The notes: a model not told the origin generated them from the letters alone. Shown: positions 53,052 through 62,276, numbered from the stretch's first letter. The stretch: DNA of 64,000 nt from Halorussus salilacus (GCF_024138125.1 NZ_CP099993.1:2232001-2296000); one strand, 5' to 3'. Made by a program: numbers and translations.

Positions 53052-54157
53052 ACGTACCACCGCTTTTCACCGAAACGATACGGGACATCCGCGGAATCGA
53101 GACGACACCGAGAGCCGATAGCGAACACCTCCAGTCGGCAATCCAGTGGCTGTACCGGACGCAGGACGTGACCGACTGCGCTGGCTCGGCTGCGGGATAC
53201 AATCTGGTTCTCGGTTGGTCCGGTCCCTACCCCGAGACGTCTGGGTACATCGTTCCGACCCTCTACGATTACGCGGAGGCAACGGGGGCGACGGAGGCGC
53301 GCGAGCGGGCGCGTCGGATGGCGTCGTGGCTCGTCACGTTACAACTCGATTCAGGCGGGTTTCCTGCTGGCGTCGATCCCGGTCCAGATCCGGAGCCGAG
53401 CGTCTTCAACACCGGTCAGATACTTCTCGGACTCGTCCGTGCGTACCGTGAAACAGGCGATGAAACGTACCGTGAGGCGGCACGTCGGGCAAGTGAATGG
53501 CTCGTCAGCGTTCAGCACGAGGACGGATACTGGGACCGGTTCGATTACCGCGACGAGATACACGTCTACTGTTCCCGGGTGGCGTGGTCACTACTAGAAG
53601 TCTACGAGATAACGGGCGTTTCGGAGTTCCGTGACGCCGCAGTCAACCACCTCTCCTGGGTTGTGAGTCAGCAACGGTCGAATGGTTGGTTCGAGTATTG
53701 CGGATTCAGTCCTGGTGAGACGCCCTTCCTCCATACTATTGCGTACACTATCCGAGGACTGTTGGAAGGCGGTGCGCTCCTCGACGATGGAACGTTCATC
53801 GATGCCGCTCGGACCGCCGCCGAAAAGCTCCGAACGATTCAGCGACAGCGTGGTCCGCTGACGGGGGCGTACGATTCCAACTGGTCAGGGGCGTCGTATT
53901 ACTGTCTCACGGGGAACGCTCAGATGTCGGTCGTGTGGTTCCGGTTATCGAACCTCTGTGGAGACGAAGCGTACGGCGACGCCGCCACCGAGGCTCTCCG
54001 ATTTCTGAAGGCGAAACAACGGTTGACCGGACCAGAGCAAGTACGGGGGGCTATACGGGGATCGCATCCGGTCTGGGGGCCGTACATGCGCCTTCGTTAT
54101 CCGAACTGGGCTACGAAGTTCTTCGCCGATGCCGTGTTGGCGCAAACCCAAAAGTAA
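53048..54157 (+). CDS. Alpha/alpha-toroid protein, glycoside-active or C5-epimerase-like
   Basis: This 369-residue protein has repeated helical-hairpin units of about 50 residues, such as ARRMASWLVTLQLDSGGFPAG, ARRASEWLVSVQHEDGYWDR and AVNHLSWVVSQQRSNGWFEY. This is an (alpha/alpha)6 toroid as in glucuronyl C5-epimerases, unsaturated glucuronyl hydrolases and prenyltransferase-type proteins. There is no signal peptide. Coupling to the heparinase gene by an ATGA overlap suggests it acts on the same uronate polymer. The exact activity is unknown. Confidence 0.75.
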   Translation: MNVPPLFTETIRDIRGIETTPRADSEHLQSAIQWLYRTQDVTDCAGSAAGYNLVLGWSGPYPETSGYIVPTLYDYAEATGATEARERARRMASWLVTLQLDSGGFPAGVDPGPDPEPSVFNTGQILLGLVRAYRETGDETYREAARRASEWLVSVQHEDGYWDRFDYRDEIHVYCSRVAWSLLEVYEITGVSEFRDAAVNHLSWVVSQQRSNGWFEYCGFSPGETPFLHTIAYTIRGLLEGGALLDDGTFIDAARTAAEKLRTIQRQRGPLTGAYDSNWSGASYYCLTGNAQMSVVWFRLSNLCGDEAYGDAATEALRFLKAKQRLTGPEQVRGAIRGSHPVWGPYMRLRYPNWATKFFADAVLAQTQK

Positions 54158-54187
54158 ATTCACCCGTGAGAAGAATCTTCGTTCGAG

Positions 54188-54400
54188 ATGGCAGTTGAGG
54201 GACCACAAATTGAACTTCCGCAGGAGTTACACGAACAGTGTGCCGCGCATATCAAGGGCACGGAGTTCGAAAGTGTCGACGAGTATGTGGCGTTCGTGTT
54301 AGAAGCACTCTTTGAACAGGACAGTGATAACGGAACTGTGGAACGACATACCACTGACGAAGCAACGAAGAAACGTCTAGAGTCGCTCGGATATATCTAA
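54188..54400 (+). CDS. Small acidic protein, RHH-like, of unknown function (70 residues)
   Basis: The protein contains IELPQELHEQCAAHI and FESVDEYVAFVLEALF, a pattern like a ribbon-helix-helix or small binding domain. A flexible Asp/Asn linker and a C-terminal ATKKRLESLGYI follow, a tail also seen at the ends of sulfatase-fold proteins. It sits 30 bases after the toroid gene and five bases before a GT4 gene, so it belongs to the operon. No function is assigned. Confidence 0.6.
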   Translation: MAVEGPQIELPQELHEQCAAHIKGTEFESVDEYVAFVLEALFEQDSDNGTVERHTTDEATKKRLESLGYI

Positions 54401-54405
54401 TACTG

Positions 54406-55449
54406 ATGACGGGAAAGACAATCCAATTTTATGCACAAGTCGGGGACGAATCCCTTCTCGAACAGACTTCATATTATAAATTCGACATTGAAGTCCTGAG
54501 AGAGATAGCCGACGAACACGACTGTGAGCTACGAATTGGAACGTCTCCGAAAGATCTTCTCTCTAGTGCAGATTTATACTTCGCGTGGTGGGGGACCACT
54601 GGCATCACTCCAGTCATCCGGTCGAAACTTGCACAGTCACCCAGTATCGTCGTCGCGGGAGGATCTGAAGTCGTCAGTTCCCTCCCCGAAGACCTCCCGA
54701 TTATGTATTCTTCGAAGCCACTCTGGCAGAAACTTGTTATCCGAACGTGTGTCAACGCGGCGAGCGTTACGATCACACCGTCTCAACACATGGCCGAGGA
54801 GGCCAGATCTCTCGGCGTGAATGATCCCAAAGTCGTCCCTAACTGCATCGATACCTCCGTTTACACCCCGAAAGAACCCGACCCGGCGTATCTCCCGTAC
54901 GAGCCTGACGAATACTATCTCACGATAGCCAAGTACGCGCCGAGTAGCCTCAGTCGAAAAGAGCTGTTTACGCTCCTCGATGGACTCAAACAGGTGGACA
55001 CGGATTTACCGCTCGTCTTTGCAGGCGGATTAGTTTCGGAGGAAGTCTATGACCGAGTCACCGGGTACGCCGAGCAAATCGGTGTTTCCGACCGAGTTAC
55101 CTTCCTGACCGATATTTCCAAGCGACAGAAAATCGAGTTGTTACGTGGTGCTCGCCTCTACCTCCAACCCACACTCCACGAAGCATTCGGCGTGGCGCTC
55201 ACCGAGGCGATGGCGTGTGAGACGCCGGTGGTGAGTACGCGACGAGGTGCCGTTCCAGAAGTTGTCGACGACACCGGCTACTTTGCGGCGGTCGGCGACT
55301 CGACAGACCTCGCCTCAACCATCGGGACCGCTTCGGTTGACCCCGAGCGAACCGAGAAGGCAGTTGCTGCTCGCGAACGTGTCGTCGAGAAATTCTCACT
55401 TTCCGTACGAAAGGAAGAACTCTCGAAACTCGTCACGACATACCTGTGA
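54406..55449 (+). CDS. Glycosyltransferase family 4 (group 1)
   Basis: This 347-residue protein is a GT-B fold transferase. The middle has VTITPSQHMAEEARSLG and VPNCIDTSVY, and the C-terminal donor domain has LPLVFAGGLVSEE, VTFLTDIS and EAFGVALTEAMACETPVVSTRRGAVPEVV (E-x7-E region near 265-275). It is shorter at the N-terminus than usual, with a compact acceptor domain. It probably adds one sugar to the lipid-linked repeat. It ends the co-directional run from 46099. Confidence 0.85.
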   Translation: MTGKTIQFYAQVGDESLLEQTSYYKFDIEVLREIADEHDCELRIGTSPKDLLSSADLYFAWWGTTGITPVIRSKLAQSPSIVVAGGSEVVSSLPEDLPIMYSSKPLWQKLVIRTCVNAASVTITPSQHMAEEARSLGVNDPKVVPNCIDTSVYTPKEPDPAYLPYEPDEYYLTIAKYAPSSLSRKELFTLLDGLKQVDTDLPLVFAGGLVSEEVYDRVTGYAEQIGVSDRVTFLTDISKRQKIELLRGARLYLQPTLHEAFGVALTEAMACETPVVSTRRGAVPEVVDDTGYFAAVGDSTDLASTIGTASVDPERTEKAVAARERVVEKFSLSVRKEELSKLVTTYL

Positions 55450-55728
55450 AACATACTATTAAAAATATGGTGTAATTTAATTTTGCCATTGAGGCCAAGG
55501 GTTCCATGTCTCGTTTGTAAGCGGTACTCTAGCCGTTCAAGAATTTAAATTCAATATATTAGTATCGGAACTAATTATGGGGGCTAAAAATACAGCTAGA
55601 AAGTATAGTGAGGGATAGCATAAACGGCAACAGTAATTCTCAGATTGACCAGAATCAGAATGTAACCGTCTGGTCGGATGAATCCAGTACCAGCCGCTTT
55701 ATTACGCCATGGGCAGATAGATTCAAAT
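55450..55728. other. AT-rich gene-free stretch between convergent genes
   Basis: No gene is seen in about 280 bases that are clearly more AT-rich than anything to the left (for example attaaaaatatggtgtaa). It contains the perfect palindrome gaatttaaattc at 55541-55552. Such AT-rich, T-tract DNA may serve as terminator for both converging operons. Confidence 0.6.
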
Positions 55729-57486
55729 CTACCTCTTTGGTTCATCTGAAAATGCTTGATAGACTGTGGCGTTCTTTATAAGGTTGCGCGTTATCGAGTT
55801 TTCCCATCCTCGTTTCAACCTGCTAATCGCCTCAATAATATTATAATTAATAGTGACTAGGGAACGCCACATTCCCGACTTCGTTACTGTGGCACGTAAC
55901 CGTGGACTTTGGAAAGTATGATCAATTAGGGCAACGATTTGAGATGTCTTTGTGGCTGCACTAATTTGGAGGATGCTATGACAAAATAATGATGAATTAA
56001 ATTTCGGTTGGGATGTTACCCGTCGGAAGTCCAACGTTGTAAGCACGATAACACCGCCTATGAGGGAAAACCGGAAAAAGTGCTTCGTAAAGAGTGCGAT
56101 AAAGTCCTGCTCCATTACGAAAAAGAACGATGGAAACATGATGCCGACAAATGTTGCGTACCCAGCGTGATTTTGGGTTTCAACGAGATAGCTGTTAAGC
56201 ATTCGCCAGATAATGCCGACTAGGACCATTCCGAGTGCGACACCCGCGAGATTGGCGCTCCAGTAGAGCTGTCCGGGTAGGGTAGGGGGGACGGCTTCCG
56301 CTGCCGCGTATTCCCCCGGCGGGATAATCAACTCGGTGTAGAGACGACCCATACTTGTCTGGGGTTTCTCTGGCCACAGAAGTCGCGGGACCATCGTCTG
56401 AGGAATGAGGAAGAAGTCCGTGCCATAGTAATGCGGAACTTGATCAGGGACGCGGTGAACCAAATACGAAAGAGTATTCGATCCAATAAGACGATGGCCA
56501 AGCGCCTTCACTAAACTCAGGGACTGAAACTTTGCGGCAACAGCAGACAGAGAAAGCGCGCCTTCATGCCGGTAGACAGTGACGAATGGGAACATCAATA
56601 CCATTATAATGAGAGTACTTATCCCAGCTGTAGCATACCGAACAGACTGCTTGTAAGATCGGTCCGATAGGAGGTAAACGGTCATAACCATGCCTAGAAG
56701 TAAAAATGGAACTGCACGCCGTCGGCCAGTTAGTAACTGGAACCCCAGCTCGGGAAGCAAAACGAGTGCGGTAGCGAAATAGAACCGCCAGTCGCGACCT
56801 CGAACCGCAACCGTGAGAAGCATAAATACTGCGAGGGATGATAGTTCGCCAATTATTTTCAAGTAGGTTGTGCCAGGAACACCGAGGAAGCGTTCAGTCG
56901 CAGGGGTGGCCAGCCACCCAAGGATGCCGCCAGATGCGAGATACATAATAGTAATGCGGGCAGTCCAGCCGACAGTAAGACAACCTGCGATAATCCACGG
57001 GAGACGGCTGTGACGCCAATCTGGTGCAAGGTCAGGGAGACGATTTGCAGTTCTATACCCAATAGGGAGGCTATAGCCGAACCAAAAACAGACAAACCCA
57101 ATGGTAGCGACGGAGAGGCCCGCACTGAGGGCTCCGACTATCGCGTCGTCGGGGAGAATGTTGATCGGGGGTCCACCGAACTGGAGGACATATAGCGTCC
57201 CGAGGACCATGTGGGCGAAGTAAAATGCGGTGAACCAGAGCCCGAGTTCGGCGACGTTGAACGATCCAGTCCGGAGCCGCAAAACGAGCGGCAGGACCGA
57301 TAGGGAGGTGAGCAGACCGAGGTTGAGCGCAACAAAGTACGGGCTTGTGAACGGGATACCGAACGCGAAGAGTACAAGCGCTGTAAGTTCGCCAATCAGA
57401 ATGACACCGAGGAGGAGTACGCGGTAGTAGCGGTTGCGTTCTCCCTCAACGTCTCGTAGCGAAGGCGAGATTGAGAACGTTACCAT
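55729..57486 (-). CDS. Oligosaccharide repeat-unit polymerase (Wzy-like)
   Basis: This 585-residue protein has about eleven membrane helices and a large extracytoplasmic loop (about 320-400) with DFFLIPQTMVPRLLWPEKPQT, typical of O-antigen polymerases. The last 90 residues are a polar, AT-rich, Ser/Thr/Arg-rich tail that looks added. It would link flipped repeat units on the outer face. A TATA-like gataaa (57512-57517) lies 28 bases above the ATG at 57486, and a 16-base perfect palindrome lies further upstream. Confidence 0.8.
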   Translation of the reverse strand: MVTFSISPSLRDVEGERNRYYRVLLLGVILIGELTALVLFAFGIPFTSPYFVALNLGLLTSLSVLPLVLRLRTGSFNVAELGLWFTAFYFAHMVLGTLYVLQFGGPPINILPDDAIVGALSAGLSVATIGFVCFWFGYSLPIGYRTANRLPDLAPDWRHSRLPWIIAGCLTVGWTARITIMYLASGGILGWLATPATERFLGVPGTTYLKIIGELSSLAVFMLLTVAVRGRDWRFYFATALVLLPELGFQLLTGRRRAVPFLLLGMVMTVYLLSDRSYKQSVRYATAGISTLIIMVLMFPFVTVYRHEGALSLSAVAAKFQSLSLVKALGHRLIGSNTLSYLVHRVPDQVPHYYGTDFFLIPQTMVPRLLWPEKPQTSMGRLYTELIIPPGEYAAAEAVPPTLPGQLYWSANLAGVALGMVLVGIIWRMLNSYLVETQNHAGYATFVGIMFPSFFFVMEQDFIALFTKHFFRFSLIGGVIVLTTLDFRRVTSQPKFNSSLFCHSILQISAATKTSQIVALIDHTFQSPRLRATVTKSGMWRSLVTINYNIIEAISRLKRGWENSITRNLIKNATVYQAFSDEPKR

Positions 57487-57511
57487 TGTGGAGGCGTTTA
57501 CCGAGGGAATT

Positions 57512-57517
57512 GATAAA
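57512..57517 (-). promoter_or_regulatory. TATA-like box of the Wzy-like gene
   Basis: Read on the minus strand as tttatc, centred about 28 bases above the ATG at 57486. Confidence 0.5.
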
Positions 57518-57540
57518 CCTTTACTAAGTCATTTCCATGT

Positions 57541-57556
57541 CGTTGGGTACCCAACG
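57541..57556. promoter_or_regulatory. Perfect 16-base palindrome upstream of the Wzy-like gene
   Basis: cgttgggtacccaacg is self-complementary. It lies about 27 bases above the TATA-like box, a place where an activator dimer could bind. A role as the 3' hairpin of the flippase transcript is the alternative. Confidence 0.5.
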
Positions 57557-57624
57557 TTGGCAGTGCATCCAATAAATAGCCACCCTCTTCGACGACTCTT
57601 GTAGGCCGTTGAGGTCCGGCAAAT

Positions 57625-59076
57625 CTATTCTATCGAGTCAAAGAGGATATTGTCACCCTCGTCGAAGCCGAGAAGCCAGACGATGGCAAAGAAAACGAGT
57701 AGAGAAAGCCCACCGATAGCGAAAACGCGAACGACACCCGGGACGGGTAATTGTCTTCCGAACCACATCACTAACGTCGCACAGCCGACTGCGAAGAACT
57801 CGCGGAGATATTTTAGAGAGTACGGCTGGATTCCGAGCAGGTACCAAACTTCCAGAAGCCGAAGCGTATTCACTAAAGCCAGAGATATTGCAGTGGCGAT
57901 GGCGGCACCGAGAAGTCCGAGGTGCTGAATAAGCACAAAATTGAGCGCGACATTCAATACGGCAACGATGGACGTGTTGACCGCTTCTAACCGTTCGTAA
58001 TCCGACATTATGAGGAAGTATCCGCTGACACCGGTACTTGCCGTAATCATCTGTCCCGCCCCCAGAACGACGAGCGCTACCTCCGTTTCTCTGGTCACCG
58101 TTCCGAACAGATTGAGAACCTCCTCTGAAAAGAGACAGAGAAACAAGAATCCGAGAACAGTTAAGACTGTTACCCACTTCGTCAGTGACGTGTATAGACG
58201 AGCGAGTTGTGTCTGTCTATCATTGTGAGTGAAGTCTGAGACCACCGACGGAAGGATCGTGTTTGCGGATTTTAGTACGAGGGTCAACAGGACTGACGTT
58301 TGATAGACGGCCTGATACCAGCCTGTTTCTGTCGCCGAAGTGAGAATACCAAGAAAGAAAATATCCGTCCACGATACCAGATATTGCATCGTAGCTGAAA
58401 GTAATAGCGGGAGCGAAAACACCAGCAGTTCCTGTGTATTCCACGATACGCTGTTCTGTATCGTGAAGACTTCCTCGACGTGAAGGAAGTAGATGACGAG
58501 AGCGATTCCCAAAAATAGAGAGATTAGATATCCAGCGATTACGTACTGAAGACTATCGAGCACGTATGCTCCACCACCAACTAGAAGTATTGCAAATCCA
58601 GATTGGCCGAAGTCCCTCGCGTAGACCGCGTATTTCGTCTCTTTGAGTCCCCGAGTTACGGCCAGACCGACCATCAGCGTTGCGAATAGTGGTATCCCGA
58701 GATAGAATAATTCCACCTGCGACCGCATCGTCACGTCGACGACCGCGAAGATGATGCCCTGACCAAAGTAGAAGACCAGAGCTAGGATGGTTCCGACCAG
58801 AAGGGGTATCCCGAGACAGAGGACTGCTGTTCCGGTAACCTTTGCGTCGTCCCCATTCGAACGATATATCGGGACGAACTTTTGTGCACCACCCTCTAAT
58901 CCGAAGCGGGCGAGGACACTCCCGGCTTTCATTACGACGAGTCCGAACGCAAAGATCCCCAGAGCATCGGTACCGAGTCCACGTGCGATAACGACATTGA
59001 GGGCGTATCGGAGACCTTTCCCAATTAGCGCCCCCAAAAACGCTATAGAGACCAGCTTCGTAATACTACGGCCCAT
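57625..59076 (-). CDS. Lipid-linked oligosaccharide flippase (Wzx/AglR-like MATE-type)
   Basis: This 483-residue protein has about fourteen membrane helices with the polysaccharide-biosynthesis flippase pattern. GKGLRYALNVVIARGLGTDALGIFAFG at the start and SLPLLLSATMQYLVSWTDIFFLGILTSATETGWYQAVYQ in the middle are typical of the family. It would flip the lipid-linked repeat unit across the membrane, with the Wzy-like enzyme acting next. It is read in the same direction as the Wzy-like gene 138 bases away. Confidence 0.88.
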   Translation of the reverse strand: MGRSITKLVSIAFLGALIGKGLRYALNVVIARGLGTDALGIFAFGLVVMKAGSVLARFGLEGGAQKFVPIYRSNGDDAKVTGTAVLCLGIPLLVGTILALVFYFGQGIIFAVVDVTMRSQVELFYLGIPLFATLMVGLAVTRGLKETKYAVYARDFGQSGFAILLVGGGAYVLDSLQYVIAGYLISLFLGIALVIYFLHVEEVFTIQNSVSWNTQELLVFSLPLLLSATMQYLVSWTDIFFLGILTSATETGWYQAVYQTSVLLTLVLKSANTILPSVVSDFTHNDRQTQLARLYTSLTKWVTVLTVLGFLFLCLFSEEVLNLFGTVTRETEVALVVLGAGQMITASTGVSGYFLIMSDYERLEAVNTSIVAVLNVALNFVLIQHLGLLGAAIATAISLALVNTLRLLEVWYLLGIQPYSLKYLREFFAVGCATLVMWFGRQLPVPGVVRVFAIGGLSLLVFFAIVWLLGFDEGDNILFDSIE

Positions 59077-59161
59077 CGATGCATTCCACGGGATAGCACA
59101 GAAAGTGGCCTCATAACTCTACCTAATTAGTCGTGGTCCCCTAAATGGGTGACTCAGAGAT

Positions 59162-61651
59162 TCAATCGCTATTACTTTGTTCTGACGGTGGCGCATCTTT
59201 GATGTTACCTCCCCAGTTTTTGTTCGGTTCTGGGCCAAGTTCCAGTTCGATTTCCCCACCAGCAGCAAGTTCCTCATGAGGGAACCACGGTCCATCTAAC
59301 ACCTCTCCATTTAGGCTAGCGGACTGGATGTACTGGTTGGCTGGCTCGTTATCGGTGGTCCGGATTGTGAAAGTGTCACCGCTGTAGTAATCGTCGTCAA
59401 GACGAATTGTAACTTCATCGAATATACACGAAGTGAGATCATAAATCGGGTTTGATGCTGCCCCACCGCGAACCGAGAAGAGTCCAAGGGCCATGAGCAC
59501 CCCCAGCGCCCCGATCTGTCCTTGGTCCTCATCGCCGTGGTAGCCAGCGTACGGCGAGACGTTCCCGTAGGCTTCCTCTTTGACTTGCCGAACCCATCTT
59601 TGAGTTTTCCACGGTTGACCGATATAATTGAACAAGTGAGCCATGTGCAACCCCGGCTGGTTCCCGAAGTCGATGGGGTGACTCGCACGTTCTTTATTCT
59701 CTGGAACGAAATCGTATTCTTTCCCTTCTCGGAATGCCTTATCGAGCCGTTCGGCGTACTTTTCGGGACTGCCGAAAAGTTCGGCTAATCCAGCGACGTC
59801 ATGCGGTACGAAGTTGGTATAGATAGCAGAGTTCGCTTCGGTGAAATCCTCTGTCTTATTTCCCTCGCCGAAAGGATGGAACGGTGTGAGCCACGACCCG
59901 TCTTTGTTTCTTGGACGCATGTACTTCCAATCGTCGTCCCAGAGATGCCGGTAGTTCTGGGCCCGTTCACGGAACTGTGTTGCGTCCTCCCGATGATCAA
60001 GCGAATCCGCGAGTTCGGCTAGACACCAATCTTGGTAGGCGTACTCCAGAGTCATCGATGCACCTTCTCGATGGTGGCCTCCAGCCTCGATGTCAGCCGG
60101 AACGTAACCCTGGTCTATGTAGTATTCCATTCCCCCACCGCGTGCGTCGTCAGTGTGTTCGTAGCCCGCATGATCGCGGATTCCACCCGGAAACGCATTC
60201 TTCCGCAACCCTTCGTAGGCCGCCTCGATGTCGAAATCACGGATACCCTTGTGCCACGCCGCGGCGATGAACGGTACTGCCTGATCGCCAATCATGACGT
60301 ACGTGTAATTACCCCCCGAAGGACCACGTGGTAGGAGCCCTCCGTCTTTGTACATACGGACCATCGAATTGCAGAAGCTCGACATTACCCGCGGATACGC
60401 AATCGACCAGAGAATATTGAGATTCCATTGGCTCCCCCACCAAGCATCGTGTTGATGATGAGGATAGCGAGGTCGACCTTCGCTGTCGAGTTCTACTCTG
60501 CGAACCGTCCTCTGACTACCGGTAAAATCACTGTACCGACCGTCGATATCGCTAACGATACGTCGCCCCTGTAGAGCGTGCCAAAGGTCTGTATAGAACT
60601 TCGTCTTCTGTTTGTCTGACCCACCTGATACTTCAACACGTCCAAGCCATTGGTTCCACTCTGCGACGGCGTCCGCCTGAATCTCGTCGAAGCCCGAATT
60701 GGAGAATTCGCCCTCTAAATTGCGTCGCGCTCCCTCGACGCTCGTATAAGAAATCCCGACCTTTACTATGATTGAATCACCCTCCGACGTGTCGTATCGA
60801 ACAGCGGCACCGGCGTCACTACCGGCTATCGAGTCGAAGTCCCCATCAAGTTGCTTCCCATCTTTCCATCCCTCAAAATCATTGAACGGTTCACTGAATT
60901 GGGCGACAAAGAATACGGGCGTCTCCTTCGGTCGCCGGAGTGTGCTATCGAGTAGCGAGTATCCCGCGATTTCTCTGTCGTTGACGCGCTGAACCTCGGT
61001 ATAAGATACGTCGCTTTGACCGATGTCAGCACCGGTGTCGAAGAGGACTCGACTTTCGTCGTCTTCAGGGAACGTATAGCGGTGGACGCCAACTCGGGTC
61101 GTAGATGTGAGCTCGGCTGTCACATCGTACGCTTCAAGCTCAACTCGGTGATATCCTGGCTTGACGACCTCGTCGTCGTGATTAAAACGCGACTCGTAGG
61201 AGTCCATCCCTTGGTGACCCTTGAACTCACCAGTCGTCGGCATGACTGGGATACCGGCCAGTTGCCACGCGTGAACGTGACTAAAACATCGCACGTATTC
61301 ACGGTCGTAGACGTAGCCAGCGTCCCATGTTCCGTCGGTGACTGTGTCGGGACTGAGGTTTACTAATCCGAACGGTCGACACGCTGAAGAAAAGTAAAAC
61401 CATCGCGTGTCGGACGTATCGATTCGTTGCTCAACCCATTCGGCTGGTTTCTTCCCATCTATATTTGGTTGGTGGGTGTTGTCATCGGGGGCAAGTTCCG
61501 ATCGATTTGGGAGGTTATCGTAATCAATCTCTTCCTCGTCAGTTTTGGAGCCGCTACAGCCAGCTAACCCAGCGATGACACTCGTCCCTAATCCTAGTAC
61601 TGCACGGCGGGTCAAATTTGTCTGCGGAATACAGGATTGGCGGTTCGTCAT
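59162..61651 (-). CDS. GH92 alpha-mannosidase-like Tat lipoprotein
   Basis: This 829-residue protein has a twin-arginine signal (TRRAVLGLGTSVIAGLAGC) ending in a lipobox Cys, so it is exported folded and anchored by lipid. It is a GH92 family exo-mannosidase: SSACRPFGLVNLSPDT near the start, SMTLEYAYQDWCLAELADS, TEANSAIYTNFVPHDVAGL, and YHGDEDQGQIGALGVLMALGLF, which holds the conserved calcium/base Asp region. The usual NEPSHH motif is NQPGLH, a notable change. It likely trims alpha-linked mannose from surface glycans or imported mannans. A strong TATA-like element supports the ATG at 61651. Confidence 0.87.
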   Translation of the reverse strand: MTNRQSCIPQTNLTRRAVLGLGTSVIAGLAGCSGSKTDEEEIDYDNLPNRSELAPDDNTHQPNIDGKKPAEWVEQRIDTSDTRWFYFSSACRPFGLVNLSPDTVTDGTWDAGYVYDREYVRCFSHVHAWQLAGIPVMPTTGEFKGHQGMDSYESRFNHDDEVVKPGYHRVELEAYDVTAELTSTTRVGVHRYTFPEDDESRVLFDTGADIGQSDVSYTEVQRVNDREIAGYSLLDSTLRRPKETPVFFVAQFSEPFNDFEGWKDGKQLDGDFDSIAGSDAGAAVRYDTSEGDSIIVKVGISYTSVEGARRNLEGEFSNSGFDEIQADAVAEWNQWLGRVEVSGGSDKQKTKFYTDLWHALQGRRIVSDIDGRYSDFTGSQRTVRRVELDSEGRPRYPHHQHDAWWGSQWNLNILWSIAYPRVMSSFCNSMVRMYKDGGLLPRGPSGGNYTYVMIGDQAVPFIAAAWHKGIRDFDIEAAYEGLRKNAFPGGIRDHAGYEHTDDARGGGMEYYIDQGYVPADIEAGGHHREGASMTLEYAYQDWCLAELADSLDHREDATQFRERAQNYRHLWDDDWKYMRPRNKDGSWLTPFHPFGEGNKTEDFTEANSAIYTNFVPHDVAGLAELFGSPEKYAERLDKAFREGKEYDFVPENKERASHPIDFGNQPGLHMAHLFNYIGQPWKTQRWVRQVKEEAYGNVSPYAGYHGDEDQGQIGALGVLMALGLFSVRGGAASNPIYDLTSCIFDEVTIRLDDDYYSGDTFTIRTTDNEPANQYIQSASLNGEVLDGPWFPHEELAAGGEIELELGPEPNKNWGGNIKDAPPSEQSNSD

Positions 61652-61670
61652 AGGGGTCCGTGCTGTTTGT

Positions 61671-61679
61671 ATATATAAA
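61671..61679 (-). promoter_or_regulatory. TATA box of the GH92 gene
   Basis: Minus-strand tttatatat is centred about 24 bases above the ATG at 61651. Confidence 0.6.
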
Positions 61680-61757
61680 CCGTTGTCGTATCGAAACACA
61701 ACAGTTTAGCGCCCAGGCCGAAAACAAGTCGAAACACGAAGACGGAGCCATGAATCT

Positions 61758-62276
61758 ATGAATATCATCGACGACAAGGGCCGACTCTTTGGCACGATTA
61801 ACATCATCGATGCGCTCGTTGTCCTACTCGTCTTCGCGGTCGTCGCTGGCGGGACGGCGTTCGTCCTTGGAACTGATGACCAGTCAACGAGTACCGACCA
61901 ACAGACTACGACCGTTACCCCCGACACGAGTACCGACCAACAGACTACGACCGTTACCCTCGACATAACCCACGTCCAACCCTACGTCGCAGACGCCATC
62001 CCTGAGGGCCGAATCAGCTCCGACGACGTAGCCATCGTGGAGAACAAGTCGGTTCGACCGGCGGAAGTAATCGTCGAGGATCAGGACGGCCAACTCCACG
62101 AGCAGACCCATCCGCGAAAGAAGACCGTCACCCTCGAACTCACACTTAACACGACAGAAACCGACGACGAACTCCTGTTCCGCGACGAGCCGCTTGAGGT
62201 CGGCCGCGAGCTGACCCTCGACCTCGGCCGCGTCACCGTCGACGGAACCGTCACGGAATTCCCGAACGAGGGCTGA
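61758..62276 (+). CDS. DUF4330-type membrane-anchored protein with a 13-residue tandem repeat
   Basis: This 172-residue protein starts MNIIDDKGRLFGTINIIDAL, the DUF4330 N-terminus, then one membrane helix (about 18-36) and an extracellular domain. A linker contains two copies of TSTDQQTTTVTxD, encoded by 34 identical bases 39 bases apart. An upstream ATG at 61750 meets a stop four codons later, so 61758 is the start. DUF4330 genes are often near glycosylation genes, but the function is unknown. Confidence 0.8.
   Translation: MNIIDDKGRLFGTINIIDALVVLLVFAVVAGGTAFVLGTDDQSTSTDQQTTTVTPDTSTDQQTTTVTLDITHVQPYVADAIPEGRISSDDVAIVENKSVRPAEVIVEDQDGQLHEQTHPRKKTVTLELTLNTTETDDELLFRDEPLEVGRELTLDLGRVTVDGTVTEFPNEG
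61887..61959 (+). repeat. Tandem 39-base repeat in the DUF4330 gene
   Basis: Bases 61887-61920 and 61926-61959 are identical over 34 positions; the repeat starts acgagtaccgaccaacagac. A period of 39 adds 13 residues in frame. Confidence 0.88.
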
